Below are positions 17,527 through 26,459 of a stretch of 64,000 nucleotides of DNA, one piece after another. A program made the position numbers and the translations under genes. Within the stretch, counting starts at the first letter, position 1. Each line of letters starts with the position of its first letter. Origin of the DNA: Nitrincola lacisaponensis (GTDB lineage: Bacteria; Pseudomonadota; Gammaproteobacteria; Pseudomonadales; Balneatricaceae); the NCBI RefSeq assembly GCF_000691225.1, contig NZ_JMSZ01000016.1, forward strand, positions 124,001-188,000, written 5' to 3'. The notes under the pieces are model-generated. The model did no database searches. It saw nothing but the letters and a program-made list of their open reading frames with translations, and was not told the DNA's origin.

Positions 17527-18147
17527 TCAGGCGGCATCCAGCATGCCTTGTTTCACCACGAAATCGATGATGACATCCAGGCCGATCCCTTCCTTGAGAT
17601 TGGTAAACACATAGGGACGATTGGGTCGCATGCGCTGGGTATCGGATTCCATGACTTCCAGGCTGGCGCCTACATAGGGAGCCAGATCTATTTTGTTAAT
17701 CACCAGCAGGTCGGATTTGGTAATTCCCGGACCACCTTTGCGCGGAATTTTTTCACCTTCGGCCACATCGATCACGTAAATGGTCAGGTCAGCCAGCTCC
17801 GGGCTGAAGGTCGCACTGAGGTTATCGCCACCGCTTTCGACAAACACCACATCCAGATCCTTGTGCAGCTTGGCCAGTTCTTCGACAGCCGCCAGGTTCA
17901 TGGAGGCATCTTCACGAATAGCCGTATGTGGACAGCCGCCGGTTTCCACACCGACGATGCGATCGGCGGGCAAGGCTTCTGCACGGGTCAGAATCTTGGC
18001 ATCTTCCTGGGTATAAATATCGTTAGTGACCACGGCAATGCTGTAGCGGTCGCGAATGGCCTTGCATAATACTTCCAGCAAGGCTGTTTTGCCGGAGCCG
18101 ACCGGGCCGCCGACACCGATACGTAAAGGAGATTTATAGTCACTCAT
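17527..18147 (-). CDS. ureG: Urease accessory GTPase UreG
   Basis: The 206-residue SIMIBI-class GTPase powers nickel delivery to urease. It has the P-loop GGPVGSGKT at residues 13-21, the metal-binding CPH in [17 protein letters not shown] (about 70-86), [16 protein letters not shown] (about 100-115), and NKID for guanine recognition (about 150). Length and motifs are standard. It lies between ureF and ureD in the urease operon. Confidence 0.97.
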   Translation of the reverse strand: MSDYKSPLRIGVGGPVGSGKTALLEVLCKAIRDRYSIAVVTNDIYTQEDAKILTRAEALPADRIVGVETGGCPHTAIREDASMNLAAVEELAKLHKDLDVVFVESGGDNLSATFSPELADLTIYVIDVAEGEKIPRKGGPGITKSDLLVINKIDLAPYVGASLEVMESDTQRMRPNRPYVFTNLKEGIGLDVIIDFVVKQGMLDAA

Positions 18148-18168
18148 GAGGCAGATCCTGTTATCAGA

Positions 18169-18834
18169 TTAAGAGCGGAATAATCGCGTATATTGGGTTT
18201 CATGTTGTGCACTGGCGATGGCCAGAGCCGGGGTGCAGCCAGCAACATCGGCGTTGGGTGTCTGCAGGGCTTGCTGTTGTAAGGCAGGCAGAATCTCTGA
18301 CAGGGACAGCAACAACTGTTGTCCCTGGGTTTGTCCCAAGGGCACCAGTTTTACCCCCGCCATGACGCTGTTTTCCAGCCAGCTCCAGAGGTAGCCGCTG
18401 CAGAGTGCATCCAGCGGGATCTGCCAGCGATGGGCCGCCAGTGCCATACCGGCCAGCTGGGTACGCTGCAGTGCGGCAGCATAACTGGCGGGGATGTCGA
18501 CTTGCAGTGCTGGCAACAACACCGCCAGCGCCTTGCCTCGTTGACGTTCTTCTGCACGCAGCTCGGCGGTTTCACGACTGGCATACAGGTAGGTGGACCA
18601 ATAATCCAGTTGTTCTGCATCGGCTGACGCACAGGCATGATAGAGCCTTGCCAGTACTGGAAGCTCCAGCGTGGCGACGCTGTGTTGCAGTACATCCCGT
18701 AGCCACTCCTGCAGTTCGGCTGCCGTGTTGACCCAGCCAGCCTCAATCGCCCATTCCAGCCCTTGCGAGTAGGTGAATGCGCCTACCGGCAGGGATGGAC
18801 TGATCAGCTGAAATAGACGCAGGCTGGGTAACAT
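18169..18834 (-). CDS. ureF: Urease accessory protein UreF
   Basis: The 221-residue all-helical UreF bridges UreD and UreG in the urease activation complex. The N-terminal LFQLISPSLPVGAFTYSQGLEWAIE is the family hallmark. Length is normal. It starts four bases after the ureJ stop region and is followed closely by ureG, as expected for one transcript. Confidence 0.95.
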   Translation of the reverse strand: MLPSLRLFQLISPSLPVGAFTYSQGLEWAIEAGWVNTAAELQEWLRDVLQHSVATLELPVLARLYHACASADAEQLDYWSTYLYASRETAELRAEERQRGKALAVLLPALQVDIPASYAAALQRTQLAGMALAAHRWQIPLDALCSGYLWSWLENSVMAGVKLVPLGQTQGQQLLLSLSEILPALQQQALQTPNADVAGCTPALAIASAQHETQYTRLFRS

Positions 18835-18838
18835 GCGA

Positions 18839-19396
18839 TTAACCCAGCAGTGTAATCAGTAGGGCAGCCGCACCACTGCCAGCACCCAGCCACTTGGGCT
18901 GGAAGGTTTTACCCAGTGCATAGCCTGCCGTCATGATCACGGAGGCCATGATCAGCATGCCGGGCATAAAGGTGAACACGCCACCCCCTGGCATTTCCAG
19001 GCCATGAGCCCAGCCGTGGAACATCACCAGTGCCAGTGCTGCGAGCATGGGCAACAGGCCACGTGCAGAGAAAAACAGTGCCACGGCGATCAGGAACATC
19101 GAGGCCAGAATCATAACTTCAATACCGCTTTCAAAACCGGTCAGCAGCCCCAGAATTGCACCAGCGAACAGGATGCCCAGCGTACCAGTATAGAGTTGAG
19201 AGCGTTGTTTGGCCGTTTGCCAGGCTCCCAGTGCGCCAATACCCAGCAGCATCGCCAGATGATCCAGGCCTGTCAGAGGGTGCAGCAAACCCGAGATAAA
19301 GTTGCTCTGGATAGGATCATGGCCGGGATGTGCCAGTAGCAGGGGAGAACAAAACAGCAGTGCCAAACCGGTCAAGTAAACATTACGAGTCTTCAT
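18839..19396 (-). CDS. ureJ: HupE/UreJ-family nickel permease
   Basis: The 185-residue protein has a cleavable-looking signal (ending near LLAHPGH) and about six membrane helices. The N-terminal HPGHD motif and the second His-containing stretch FHGWAHGLEMP are conserved in HupE/UreJ proteins, which bring nickel ions across the membrane. Its position between ureE and ureF fits nickel supply for urease. Confidence 0.9.
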   Translation of the reverse strand: MKTRNVYLTGLALLFCSPLLLAHPGHDPIQSNFISGLLHPLTGLDHLAMLLGIGALGAWQTAKQRSQLYTGTLGILFAGAILGLLTGFESGIEVMILASMFLIAVALFFSARGLLPMLAALALVMFHGWAHGLEMPGGGVFTFMPGMLIMASVIMTAGYALGKTFQPKWLGAGSGAAALLITLLG

Positions 19397-19423
19397 GGTC
19401 AGTTCCTTATCATGTCTTTAAAA

Positions 19424-19909
19424 TCAATGCGCGTGTGGGTGGTCATGATCATGGTCGTGGTCATGACTGTGGTGATGACCGCCGCCTTCACTGCTGTAAG
19501 CGCCGGCTTCCGGTTCAAAGGGTTGCTGCTCGCATACCACCTGAGCACCCAGTCCCTTAACCATGGCGTCGAGTACATGGTCGTGCTGGTAACGGACAAA
19601 GCCCGGCGCAATTTGCAGCGGTACATGCCGATTACCAAGATGGTAGCTGACCCGTGCTAACAGCAGGGTGTCTTCACAGTGCACCGTTGAAACGGTTTCG
19701 GCAGAGGCCTTGATTTCAACAATCAGGCCGCAGTCACTGCGTAAACAGTCGCCACCACGCAGAATCAGGCCGCGTGGCAGAAATACACCGGCATCACGAC
19801 CATCATCCAACGTCACTTTCAGACGGCTGCGAATGCGTTGGTCGATGGTCAGGCTCAGGCTGGCATCAGCGACCTGGGGAGTGTCCAGTTTTTCGGTTAA
19901 GCGAATCAT
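19424..19909 (-). CDS. ureE: Urease nickel metallochaperone UreE
   Basis: The 161-residue UreE carries nickel to the urease activation complex. It has an N-terminal peptide-binding domain (about 1-75) and a C-terminal metal-binding domain with the conserved GNRH segment (about 98-101). A long His/Asp-rich tail (about residues 143-161; GGHHHSHDHDHDHDHPHAH) can store several nickel ions. The reading frame lies between ureC and ureJ. His-rich tails are variable in this family, and this is a fully developed one. Confidence 0.96.
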   Translation of the reverse strand: MIRLTEKLDTPQVADASLSLTIDQRIRSRLKVTLDDGRDAGVFLPRGLILRGGDCLRSDCGLIVEIKASAETVSTVHCEDTLLLARVSYHLGNRHVPLQIAPGFVRYQHDHVLDAMVKGLGAQVVCEQQPFEPEAGAYSSEGGGHHHSHDHDHDHDHPHAH

Positions 19910-19944
19910 GGGGCATTTCCAGTTATAGTGGTTATGACAAACAG

Positions 19945-21648
19945 TTAGAACAGATAGTAACGCTGCGCCAGCGGCAGTTCGGTAGCTGGCTCGCAGGTTA
20001 ACAGCTGCCCATCAGCCAGAACTTCGTACGTTTGCGGATCAACACTGATCTCGGGCTGATAGCTGTTATGGATCATTTTGTCCTTGGTGGCTGTGCGACA
20101 GTCGCGGACTTCGCCTATCAGACTCTGCAATCCGAGCTGCTCCGGTACGCCTGCTGCAATGGCCGCTTTGGACAGAAACAGCATGGATGTTCTCTGACAC
20201 GCCTTGCCATAGCTGCCAAACATGGGTCGGTAATGTACCGGCTGAGGGGTCGGAATCGAAGCGTTCGGATCACCCATCGGGGCCATCGCAATAAAACCGC
20301 CCTTCAGAATCAGGCTGGGCTTGGTACCAAAAAATGCCGGTTTCCAGAGCACCAGATCGGCCAGCTTGCCCGCCTCAATCGAACCCACTTCATGGCTGAT
20401 GCCCTGTGCAATGGCAGGATTGATGGTGTACTTGGCGATATAGCGCTTGATACGGAAATTATCATGTTCTGCGGAGTCTTCCGGCAGCGGACCACGCTGG
20501 CATTTCATCTTGTGAGCCGTTTGCCAGGTGCGCGTGACCACTTCACCGACACGCCCCATCGCCTGAGAATCCGAAGAGATCATGGAGAAGGCCCCGAGGT
20601 CATGCAGAATATCTTCCGAGGCAATGGTTTCACGACGAATCCGGGATTCAGCAAAAGCGACATCTTCTGCAATCGACGGGTCCAGGTGGTGACACACCAT
20701 CAGCATGTCCAGATGCTCATCAACCGTATTCACGGTATAAGGACGAGTCGGATTGGTTGAAGAGGGCAGCACATTGTTCTCACCACAGGCCTTGATGATA
20801 TCCGGGGCATGACCGCCGCCAGCACCTTCAGTATGGTAAGTGTGAATCACCCGGCCATTGATCGCTGCCAGTGTCGATTCGACAAAACCGGATTCATTCA
20901 GCGTATCGGTATGGATGGCGACCTGCACATCCATCTCGTCGGCCACCGTCAGACAGCAATCAATCGCTGCTGGCGTGGTACCCCAGTCTTCATGCAGTTT
21001 CAGCCCCATGGCACCGGCGGCAATCTGCTCACGCAGTCCTTCCGGCAAACTGGCATTACCCTTGCCAAGAAACCCAAGATTCATCGGCAGTTGATCACCC
21101 GCCTCGAGCATCCTGTGGATATTCCAGGGGCCGGGCGTACAGGTGGTGGCATTGGTGCCGGTGGCCGGTCCGGTGCCGCCACCAATCATTGTGGTTACCC
21201 CGGAACAGAGTGCCTCCTCAACCTGCTGCGGGCAGATGAAATGGATATGCGCATCGATACCGCCTGCGGTGAGTATCTGGCCTTCACCGGCAATTACTTC
21301 AGTGCCGGGGCCGATGACAATATCGACGCCGGGCTGGGTATCCGGGTTACCGGCCTTGCCGATATGCAGAATACGCCCATCCTTGACGCCAACATCGGCT
21401 TTGATAATGCCCCAGTGATCGATAATCAGTGCATTGGTGATCACCAGATCCGCTGTTTTGGCGCTGGGACACTGTGCCTGCCCCATGCCGTCGCGAATGA
21501 CCTTACCGCCACCGAACTTGACCTCATCACCGTAAACGGTCAGATCATCTTCTACCATTAGCCACAGATCGGTATCGGCCAGTCGTAGCCGGTCACCTGT
21601 GGTCGGGCCGAACATTTCGGCATAGGCTTGTCGTGAAATCGTTGCCAT
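19945..21648 (-). CDS. ureC: Urease alpha subunit (catalytic)
   Basis: The 567-residue amidohydrolase subunit contains the binuclear nickel site that hydrolyses urea to ammonia and carbamate. All key residues are present at the canonical numbers: H134 and H136 (HIH), carbamylated K217 in [10 protein letters not shown]246, H272, catalytic H320 in MVCHHLDP, and D360 in MISSDSQ. It is preceded by ureB and followed by ureE. Nothing indicates loss of activity. Confidence 0.98.
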   Translation of the reverse strand: MATISRQAYAEMFGPTTGDRLRLADTDLWLMVEDDLTVYGDEVKFGGGKVIRDGMGQAQCPSAKTADLVITNALIIDHWGIIKADVGVKDGRILHIGKAGNPDTQPGVDIVIGPGTEVIAGEGQILTAGGIDAHIHFICPQQVEEALCSGVTTMIGGGTGPATGTNATTCTPGPWNIHRMLEAGDQLPMNLGFLGKGNASLPEGLREQIAAGAMGLKLHEDWGTTPAAIDCCLTVADEMDVQVAIHTDTLNESGFVESTLAAINGRVIHTYHTEGAGGGHAPDIIKACGENNVLPSSTNPTRPYTVNTVDEHLDMLMVCHHLDPSIAEDVAFAESRIRRETIASEDILHDLGAFSMISSDSQAMGRVGEVVTRTWQTAHKMKCQRGPLPEDSAEHDNFRIKRYIAKYTINPAIAQGISHEVGSIEAGKLADLVLWKPAFFGTKPSLILKGGFIAMAPMGDPNASIPTPQPVHYRPMFGSYGKACQRTSMLFLSKAAIAAGVPEQLGLQSLIGEVRDCRTATKDKMIHNSYQPEISVDPQTYEVLADGQLLTCEPATELPLAQRYYLF

Positions 21649-21665
21649 GAGTTGCTCCTGCCTGC

Positions 21666-21971
21666 TTAAAGGTCGCCCTGAACCTTGCCCTGAAATCCGA
21701 ATACCCGTCGTGAGCCCGCATAGGCCACCAGCTCTACCGTGCGACTCTGACCGGGTTCAAAACGCACCGCAGTCCCTGCAGCAATATTCAGACGAAACCC
21801 GCGCGTTGCCTCACGATCAAAGATCAACGCCTGATTGGCTTCATAGAAGTGATAGTGAGAACCTATCTGGATGGGTCGATCGCCTGTATTGGCAACACTG
21901 ACCTGACAGGTTTCACGCCCGGCGTTCAGCTCAATTTCGCCAGGTGCTACCTTCATTTCTCCGGGAATCAT
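21666..21971 (-). CDS. ureB: Urease beta subunit
   Basis: The 101-residue structural subunit of the (alpha-beta-gamma)3 urease has the usual MIPGEM start, [23 protein letters not shown] and the C-terminal [12 protein letters not shown]. The frame can be extended to a TTG five codons earlier, but ATG 21971 has an AAGGAG site seven bases upstream and matches other UreB proteins. It lies between ureA (11 bases upstream) and ureC. Confidence 0.96.
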   Translation of the reverse strand: MIPGEMKVAPGEIELNAGRETCQVSVANTGDRPIQIGSHYHFYEANQALIFDREATRGFRLNIAAGTAVRFEPGQSRTVELVAYAGSRRVFGFQGKVQGDL

Positions 21972-21982
21972 GGTGGGCTCCT

Positions 21983-22285
21983 TCAAACGATAGGGTCGTG
22001 AATGGTGACCAGCTTGGTGCCGTCTGGAAAGGTGGCTTCAATCTGCACTTCTGGCAGCATATCGGGAATACCATCCATCACATCATCACTGCTGAGCAGC
22101 GTCCGGCCATAGTCCATCAGCTCGGCAACAGTACGTCCATCACGAGCACCTTCCATAATCGCCGCACTGATATAGGCAACAGCCTCCGGATAGTTCAGCT
22201 TGACGCCACGCGCCTTGCGCCGCTCAGCCACCAGTGCAGCGGTAAACAATAACAGCTTGTCTTTTTCGCGGGGTGATAATTCCAT
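21983..22285 (-). CDS. ureA: Urease gamma subunit
   Basis: The 100-residue gamma subunit begins [18 protein letters not shown], the standard UreA start, and contains [12 protein letters not shown] and GRTVAEL. An open extension of 26 codons upstream is not needed and lacks family similarity. It is the first gene of the urease operon. A 74-base leader separates the start codon from an exact sigma-54 promoter match. Confidence 0.97.
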   Translation of the reverse strand: MELSPREKDKLLLFTAALVAERRKARGVKLNYPEAVAYISAAIMEGARDGRTVAELMDYGRTLLSSDDVMDGIPDMLPEVQIEATFPDGTKLVTIHDPIV

Positions 22286-22358
22286 CGTAGCGATTCTCTT
22301 GAACGTATGGCGCTCTGCAGGTGTTTGCATCACGCGAGGTAACTGTTCCGCTGAATTT

Positions 22359-22374
22359 TGCAAGGAGTGTGCCA
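22359..22374 (-). promoter_or_regulatory. Sigma-54 promoter of the urease operon
   Basis: Read on the - strand, TGGCACACTCCTTGCA agrees with every defined position of the -24/-12 consensus TGGCACRNNNNTTGCW. The start point should be near base 22348. It points at ureA with no gene between. Confidence 0.88.
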
Positions 22375-22426
22375 GCTATCCTGTCCGTACAAACAGGGCG
22401 GTCACGCTCGGAAGAGGTGCAGAGTG

Positions 22427-22443
22427 TGCACCTTGTTGGTTCC
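22427..22443 (-). promoter_or_regulatory. NtrC-binding site, promoter-proximal
   Basis: The + strand reads TGCACCTTGTTGGTTCC, matching 10 of 12 defined positions of TGCACC-N5-GGTGCA. It is about 60 bases upstream of the sigma-54 promoter of ureA. Confidence 0.68.
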
Positions 22444-22456
22444 ATCTGGGTGTTAT

Positions 22457-22473
22457 TGCACCGTAATGGTGCT
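22457..22473 (-). promoter_or_regulatory. NtrC-binding site, distal
   Basis: The + strand reads TGCACCGTAATGGTGCT, matching 11 of 12 defined positions. Its centre is 30 bases from the proximal site, about three helical turns, as in classical paired NtrC enhancers. Confidence 0.75.
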
Positions 22474-22691
22474 TTTGGCATTCAGAGACGCTTGAGAACT
22501 TGCACAGTGATGCGTGTTATCGCACTTTATCTGGCGTAACAGGTAACATGCTTTGGTTTATGATGAAATCATTCCATCCCAAAGTGCGGTGGTTGATTTG
22601 GGTGGATGTATATGAGAGACCTGATTCCAGGTAGTGATGGGTGCGGTTTGTCAGTTACTGCACGGTGTATTAAATACAGGAAGGTGTATTG
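22474..22691. other. Rest of ureA/GST intergenic region, no gene seen
   Basis: The ureA-GST gap is 406 bases. Besides the sigma-54 and NtrC elements, this part must hold the GST promoter. No RNA gene, conserved small reading frame or clear hairpin was recognised. Confidence 0.5.
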
Positions 22692-23288
22692 ATGAAAATT
22701 TACGGCGATCTACAGTCCGGGAACTGCTATAAAATCAAGCTGCTGTGTTCGCTGCTGGATATAAAGCATGAGTGGATTCATGTGGATATCCTGGCAGGAG
22801 ATACATCGAGCGCTGCATTTTTACAGAAGAATCCTGTTGGAAAAATCCCACTTCTTGAACTGGCAGATGGCCGGTACCTGTCCGAGTCCAATGCGATACT
22901 TAACTTTTTGGCTGCTGGCAGTGAGCTGTTACCGGCAGATAGTTTCGACCTTGCCAAGGTACAGCAGTGGCAGTTTTTCGAGCAGTACAGTCACGAGCCA
23001 TACATTGCGGTTGCACGCTTTATTGCCAAGTATCTTGGTTTGCCTGAAGAGCGTAGGGCTGAGTATCAAGCCAAGCAGTCTGGCGGGCATAAGGCACTGG
23101 CGGTGATGGAGAAACAGCTGTCCGTGACCCCTTACTTAACCGGAAACACTCTCACCACCGCAGATATCAGTCTGTATGGCTACACCCATGTTGCGCATGA
23201 AGGAGGCTTTGATCTGCGGGATTACCCTTCAGTGATGGCGTGGCTGGACAGGGTGCAGGCGCATAAAAAGTACATAGGTATGGCATAG
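22692..23288 (+). CDS. Glutathione S-transferase family protein
   Basis: The 198-residue cytosolic protein has an N-terminal thioredoxin-like domain with KIYGDLQSGNCYKIKLL, the cis-Pro segment GKIPLLEL and the glutathione-binding ESNAI. An all-helical C-terminal domain follows (about 85-198). The ATG at 22692 is preferred over the TTG three bases earlier, with AGGAAGG at 22679-22684. The substrate is unknown. It is divergent from ureA and not obviously part of nitrogen metabolism. Confidence 0.88.
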   Translation: MKIYGDLQSGNCYKIKLLCSLLDIKHEWIHVDILAGDTSSAAFLQKNPVGKIPLLELADGRYLSESNAILNFLAAGSELLPADSFDLAKVQQWQFFEQYSHEPYIAVARFIAKYLGLPEERRAEYQAKQSGGHKALAVMEKQLSVTPYLTGNTLTTADISLYGYTHVAHEGGFDLRDYPSVMAWLDRVQAHKKYIGMA

Positions 23289-23316
23289 ACGAGTACTTAA
23301 GAGTTTTCTGCAAGCA

Positions 23317-24627
23317 TCAAATATAACGGATCGCTTTATCAATAAACGCTTGATACTCCTCCCTCGGGACAAAAGACCCGCCGGTTGTCCAAATCAGATG
23401 TGTACTCTTGTCCATTACTTCATCCAATTGATGATCCCGAATCCATGCCCTAGCCTCGGGTGTATTCAGCATCTGAGGCCCTAAGCACCCAATCGCCGCT
23501 GACGGCTCCACCTCGATATTTTCAAGCCTCTTCAATTGCAGTAAATGTTGGTACAAAGCGGCATCCTCCGCCGTATAGACACCTGCCAATTGGTCTCGAA
23601 TCGCATCACAAACCCATTGAGACGCCTGCCCTACGGCCAAGCCATCGGCTTCGGTATCAATCGTTAAGTCGAACTCGTACACACTGACGGGCTCCGCGCT
23701 TGGTCTGCCCGCCATACCCAGCAACATACAAGGAGCCTGAACGGGCTCAGCAAAAAAGCAATGCACATGCTCACCAAACATTGCTTTCAAACCAAAGGTT
23801 ATTCCTCCTGGTGCTCCACCCACACCCGCGGGGAGATAGACAAACAAAGGATGATCCGAGTCAACCGAAATCTGCTGCTCCTCCAACTGTGCCTTTAAGC
23901 GCAATGCGGCAACAGCATATCCCATAAATAATCGTGGTGAGTTCTCATCATCCACAAAATAACTGCGAGGGTTTGCGTCTGCCTCTGCCCGTCCGGCGGC
24001 AACTGCAGCTCCGTAGTCTGCATTGTGCTCTATTACTTTCACCCCCCGCTTGCGCAGGCGTTCTTTTTTCCACTCTTTTGCATCTATCGACATATGCACG
24101 GTTGCCTGAAAACCGAGGGCAGCACCAATAATGCCAATGCTAAGTCCAAGATTTCCCGTGCTACCCACCGCAATTTCATACTGACCGAAAAGCGACCGAA
24201 CCTCTGGCTGCAGTAATTTTTGATAATCGTCATGGATGTCTTTTAGGGCTTGATGATCTAGCGCCAACTGTTCAGCAAAACACAGCACCTCATGAATACC
24301 GCCTCGCGCTTTTATCGAGCCTGCAACGGGCAAACTATGATCGGCTTTAATCAGGGTGCGTGCCCCCATGGGCGTTATTGCCTGATGTAAATGAGGCGCA
24401 GGCATCAATGGCGACTCGATAATCCCGTCGCTAACGGCAAGCTCAGGAAACAACTGGGATAATAAAGGTGCAAAACGCGCTAAACGTGCTTCTGCTTCAT
24501 AAATTGATAGAACATCTGGTTTTGCAGGTGCAGACGAAGAATCTTGATACTGTCGGTTTAGCCAGAGTAATGGCTTACCCTGTCTGATCAGGCTTTGCTG
24601 TTCTTGGGTTATCGAGAGGTGAAACAT
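23317..24627 (-). CDS. dsdA: D-serine ammonia-lyase (deaminase)
   Basis: The 436-residue fold-type II PLP enzyme converts D-serine to pyruvate and ammonia. SLPVAGSIKARGG holds the PLP lysine (K106), and a serine/glycine-rich phosphate-binding loop lies near GSTGNLGLSIG. The length equals the DsdA family. It is divergent from a LysR gene, as dsdA is from dsdC in enterobacteria, but no D-serine permease (dsdX) is nearby. The gene and its regulator look more A/T rich than the flanking urease and urea-transport genes. Confidence 0.93.
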   Translation of the reverse strand: MFHLSITQEQQSLIRQGKPLLWLNRQYQDSSSAPAKPDVLSIYEAEARLARFAPLLSQLFPELAVSDGIIESPLMPAPHLHQAITPMGARTLIKADHSLPVAGSIKARGGIHEVLCFAEQLALDHQALKDIHDDYQKLLQPEVRSLFGQYEIAVGSTGNLGLSIGIIGAALGFQATVHMSIDAKEWKKERLRKRGVKVIEHNADYGAAVAAGRAEADANPRSYFVDDENSPRLFMGYAVAALRLKAQLEEQQISVDSDHPLFVYLPAGVGGAPGGITFGLKAMFGEHVHCFFAEPVQAPCMLLGMAGRPSAEPVSVYEFDLTIDTEADGLAVGQASQWVCDAIRDQLAGVYTAEDAALYQHLLQLKRLENIEVEPSAAIGCLGPQMLNTPEARAWIRDHQLDEVMDKSTHLIWTTGGSFVPREEYQAFIDKAIRYI

Positions 24628-24633
24628 GAATAC

Positions 24634-24770
24634 TGGCCTACATTTAGAGAGTTAATACACCTAGTATTGCTTGATTTAACGTGATCATCAAACGATAGTT
24701 ATTAAACCAACTTTTAGTTTTTCTAAATCGAATAGTGGCCTAAAAAGGCTTTACTCACACGGATGGCCTA
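24634..24770. repeat. Three direct TGGCCTA repeats in the dsdA/LysR control region
   Basis: The heptamer TGGCCTA occurs at 24634-24640, 24736-24742 and 24764-24770, within the 164-base space between the divergent genes. One copy sits close to each start codon. They may be regulator half-sites, although no dyad partner is obvious. The interval is otherwise A/T rich. Confidence 0.45.
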
Positions 24771-24791
24771 CGAATTATTGGAGCCAATTGA

Positions 24792-25691
24792 ATGTTAAAC
24801 GCCAGAACCCTAACCGCATTAAGAATTTTTGAGGTAGTGGGGCGTGTAATGAGTTTTTCTCGCGCGGCTGACGAGCTTTTTGTGACCACAGGGGCTGTCA
24901 GCCAACAAATTCGTAAGCTGGAGGAAGAATTGGGTTCGCCTTTATTTGTTCGTGGTGCTCGTTCGCTCAGGATGACAGCAACCGGAGAAACCCTATTCGC
25001 AAACATTGTGCAACCGCTTAACAAACTCTCTCTTGCGGTCGAGTCTGTTAAAAGCCAGGACACCGAACGTATCCTTCGCCTTAAAGCTACGCCCTCCTTT
25101 GCGTTTCATTGGCTGATTCCTCGTTTAACCGAGTTTCATCGGACTCATCCCTTAATCAGGGTAGAAGTACTCGCTGCTCTCAGTGTTTTAGACGATGCAC
25201 CCTTAGACTACGATATCGCGATTGACTACAGCCCAACCTATCGAGGGGCTGAACATAACGTACGGTTTATGATGAATGAATATTTACTTCCCGTTATGTC
25301 ACCCCATTATCGCGGCAACCGGGATTGGGCTGCATCAGAGTCTTGGCAAGATATTGCCTTCCTCCACGACACCGAAGCATGGGCGAATGCTGATCGACAT
25401 AGCGAATGGAACGTCTGGCTTACACAAATGCAAATCCAGCCACTTCAGAATGCAGATCATTACTACTTTAACCGTGTCGATATGGCTATTGAAGCCGCTG
25501 CTGCAGGCCTTGGCGTTGCAATGGCTCGCTTCTCTCTTGTACAAGATAACTTGAAGTCGGGTCGACTAATCGCACCCTGCGAAAGCGTAATATCACCCGC
25601 CAGTTATTGGCTAAGAATTTCTGAAACTCGAATGGAAGATCCTCATATACTTGCCTTGGTTCAATGGATTAAGTTGCAATGTGAGATGTAG
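24792..25691 (+). CDS. LysR-family regulator, DsdC/GcvA-like
   Basis: The 299-residue LysR protein has its winged helix at residues 1-65 (LTALRIFEVVGRVMSFSRAADELFVTTGAVSQQIRKLEEELG) and belongs to the GcvA-like branch. It is divergent from dsdA, so activation of dsdA by D-serine is the likely role. GGAG at about 24779-24782 supports the start. The gene has the same relatively low-G+C look as dsdA and may have arrived with it. Confidence 0.85.
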   Translation: MLNARTLTALRIFEVVGRVMSFSRAADELFVTTGAVSQQIRKLEEELGSPLFVRGARSLRMTATGETLFANIVQPLNKLSLAVESVKSQDTERILRLKATPSFAFHWLIPRLTEFHRTHPLIRVEVLAALSVLDDAPLDYDIAIDYSPTYRGAEHNVRFMMNEYLLPVMSPHYRGNRDWAASESWQDIAFLHDTEAWANADRHSEWNVWLTQMQIQPLQNADHYYFNRVDMAIEAAAAGLGVAMARFSLVQDNLKSGRLIAPCESVISPASYWLRISETRMEDPHILALVQWIKLQCEM

Positions 25692-25757
25692 AAGCTGCTC
25701 GATTGCAACAGAGCAACGAGTCCATCATGAAGCGATACATCACCCCGCATGGCACCC

Positions 25758-26459
25758 TTATACCGTCAAATACTGCTTAATCAGGGTATCGTCCAGGCCC
25801 GCCATGTCGCCCTCAGCCACCTTACGCCCCCGGTCGAGGATACAGAAGCGATCTCCGACTTTGCGGGCAAAGGGCAGTTTTTGTTCGACCAGCAATACCG
25901 TGAGTCCCATCTCCCGATTGAGTTTGCGAATGATGTCGCCGATCTCCTGCACCACATTGGGCTGAATCCCTTCGGTGGGTTCATCGAGGATCAGCAGCTT
26001 GGGGTCAACGACCAGTGCGCGACCGATGGCCAGCTGCTGTTGCTGGCCACCGGACAGATCGCCGCCACGGCGGTGCATCATGTCTGCCAGCACCGGAAAG
26101 AGTTCGAAAATATAGTCTGGAATCCTGCGCTGGCCTCGCGGCAGAACCGGCAGGCCGATTTGCAGGTTTTCTTCGACTGTCAGCAGGGGGAAGATCTGTC
26201 GCCCCTGAGGTACGTAGCCGATCCCCAGTCGTGGCCGCTGTTCCACCGAGGTTTTGACCAGGTCCTTGTCTGCGGGGTTCAGCTGAATGCTGCCGGAGGC
26301 CACTTTCTGGTGACCCATAATGCATTGCAGCAGGGTGGTTTTGCCGACGCCATTACGCCCCATGAGAACGGTGCATTGTCCTTCAGGTATCTGCATATCA
26401 ATATCCCAGAGGGTGTGGCTTTCACCATAGAATTGATTGAGGCCCTGAATACTGATCAT
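25758..26459 (-). CDS. urtE: Urea ABC transporter ATPase UrtE
   Basis: The 233-residue LivF-type ATPase has Walker A GRNGVGKTT (about residues 34-42), the signature LSGGQQQQLAIGRAL and Walker B LLILDEPTEGIQPN. The EGIQPNVVQEIG segment is typical of UrtE. It is the last gene of urtABCDE and overlaps urtD by four bases. Nothing terminator-like with a strong T-run was seen in the 66 bases to the convergent LysR gene. Confidence 0.95.
   Translation of the reverse strand: MISIQGLNQFYGESHTLWDIDMQIPEGQCTVLMGRNGVGKTTLLQCIMGHQKVASGSIQLNPADKDLVKTSVEQRPRLGIGYVPQGRQIFPLLTVEENLQIGLPVLPRGQRRIPDYIFELFPVLADMMHRRGGDLSGGQQQQLAIGRALVVDPKLLILDEPTEGIQPNVVQEIGDIIRKLNREMGLTVLLVEQKLPFARKVGDRFCILDRGRKVAEGDMAGLDDTLIKQYLTV

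Noticed and set aside
17464-18069. 201-codon open frame on the + strand opposite ureG
   Set aside because: It mirrors a highly conserved GTPase gene; no evidence for translation.
20032-21561. Two frames of about 245 codons on the + strand opposite ureC
   Set aside because: Both are mirror frames of the urease alpha subunit.
22416-22432. GGTGCAGAGTGTGCACC dyad as a third NtrC site before ureA
   Set aside because: The arms are in the inverse order (GGTGCA first) compared with the NtrC consensus; only its right half forms part of the proximal site.
22224-22481. 85-codon frame on the - strand through the ureA promoter
   Set aside because: It covers the sigma-54 and NtrC sites and overlaps the ureA start; no family features.
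25692-25757. Possible terminator between the LysR gene and urtE
   Set aside because: A CTCG-TTGC type stem is interrupted by a bulge and lacks a T-run on either strand.
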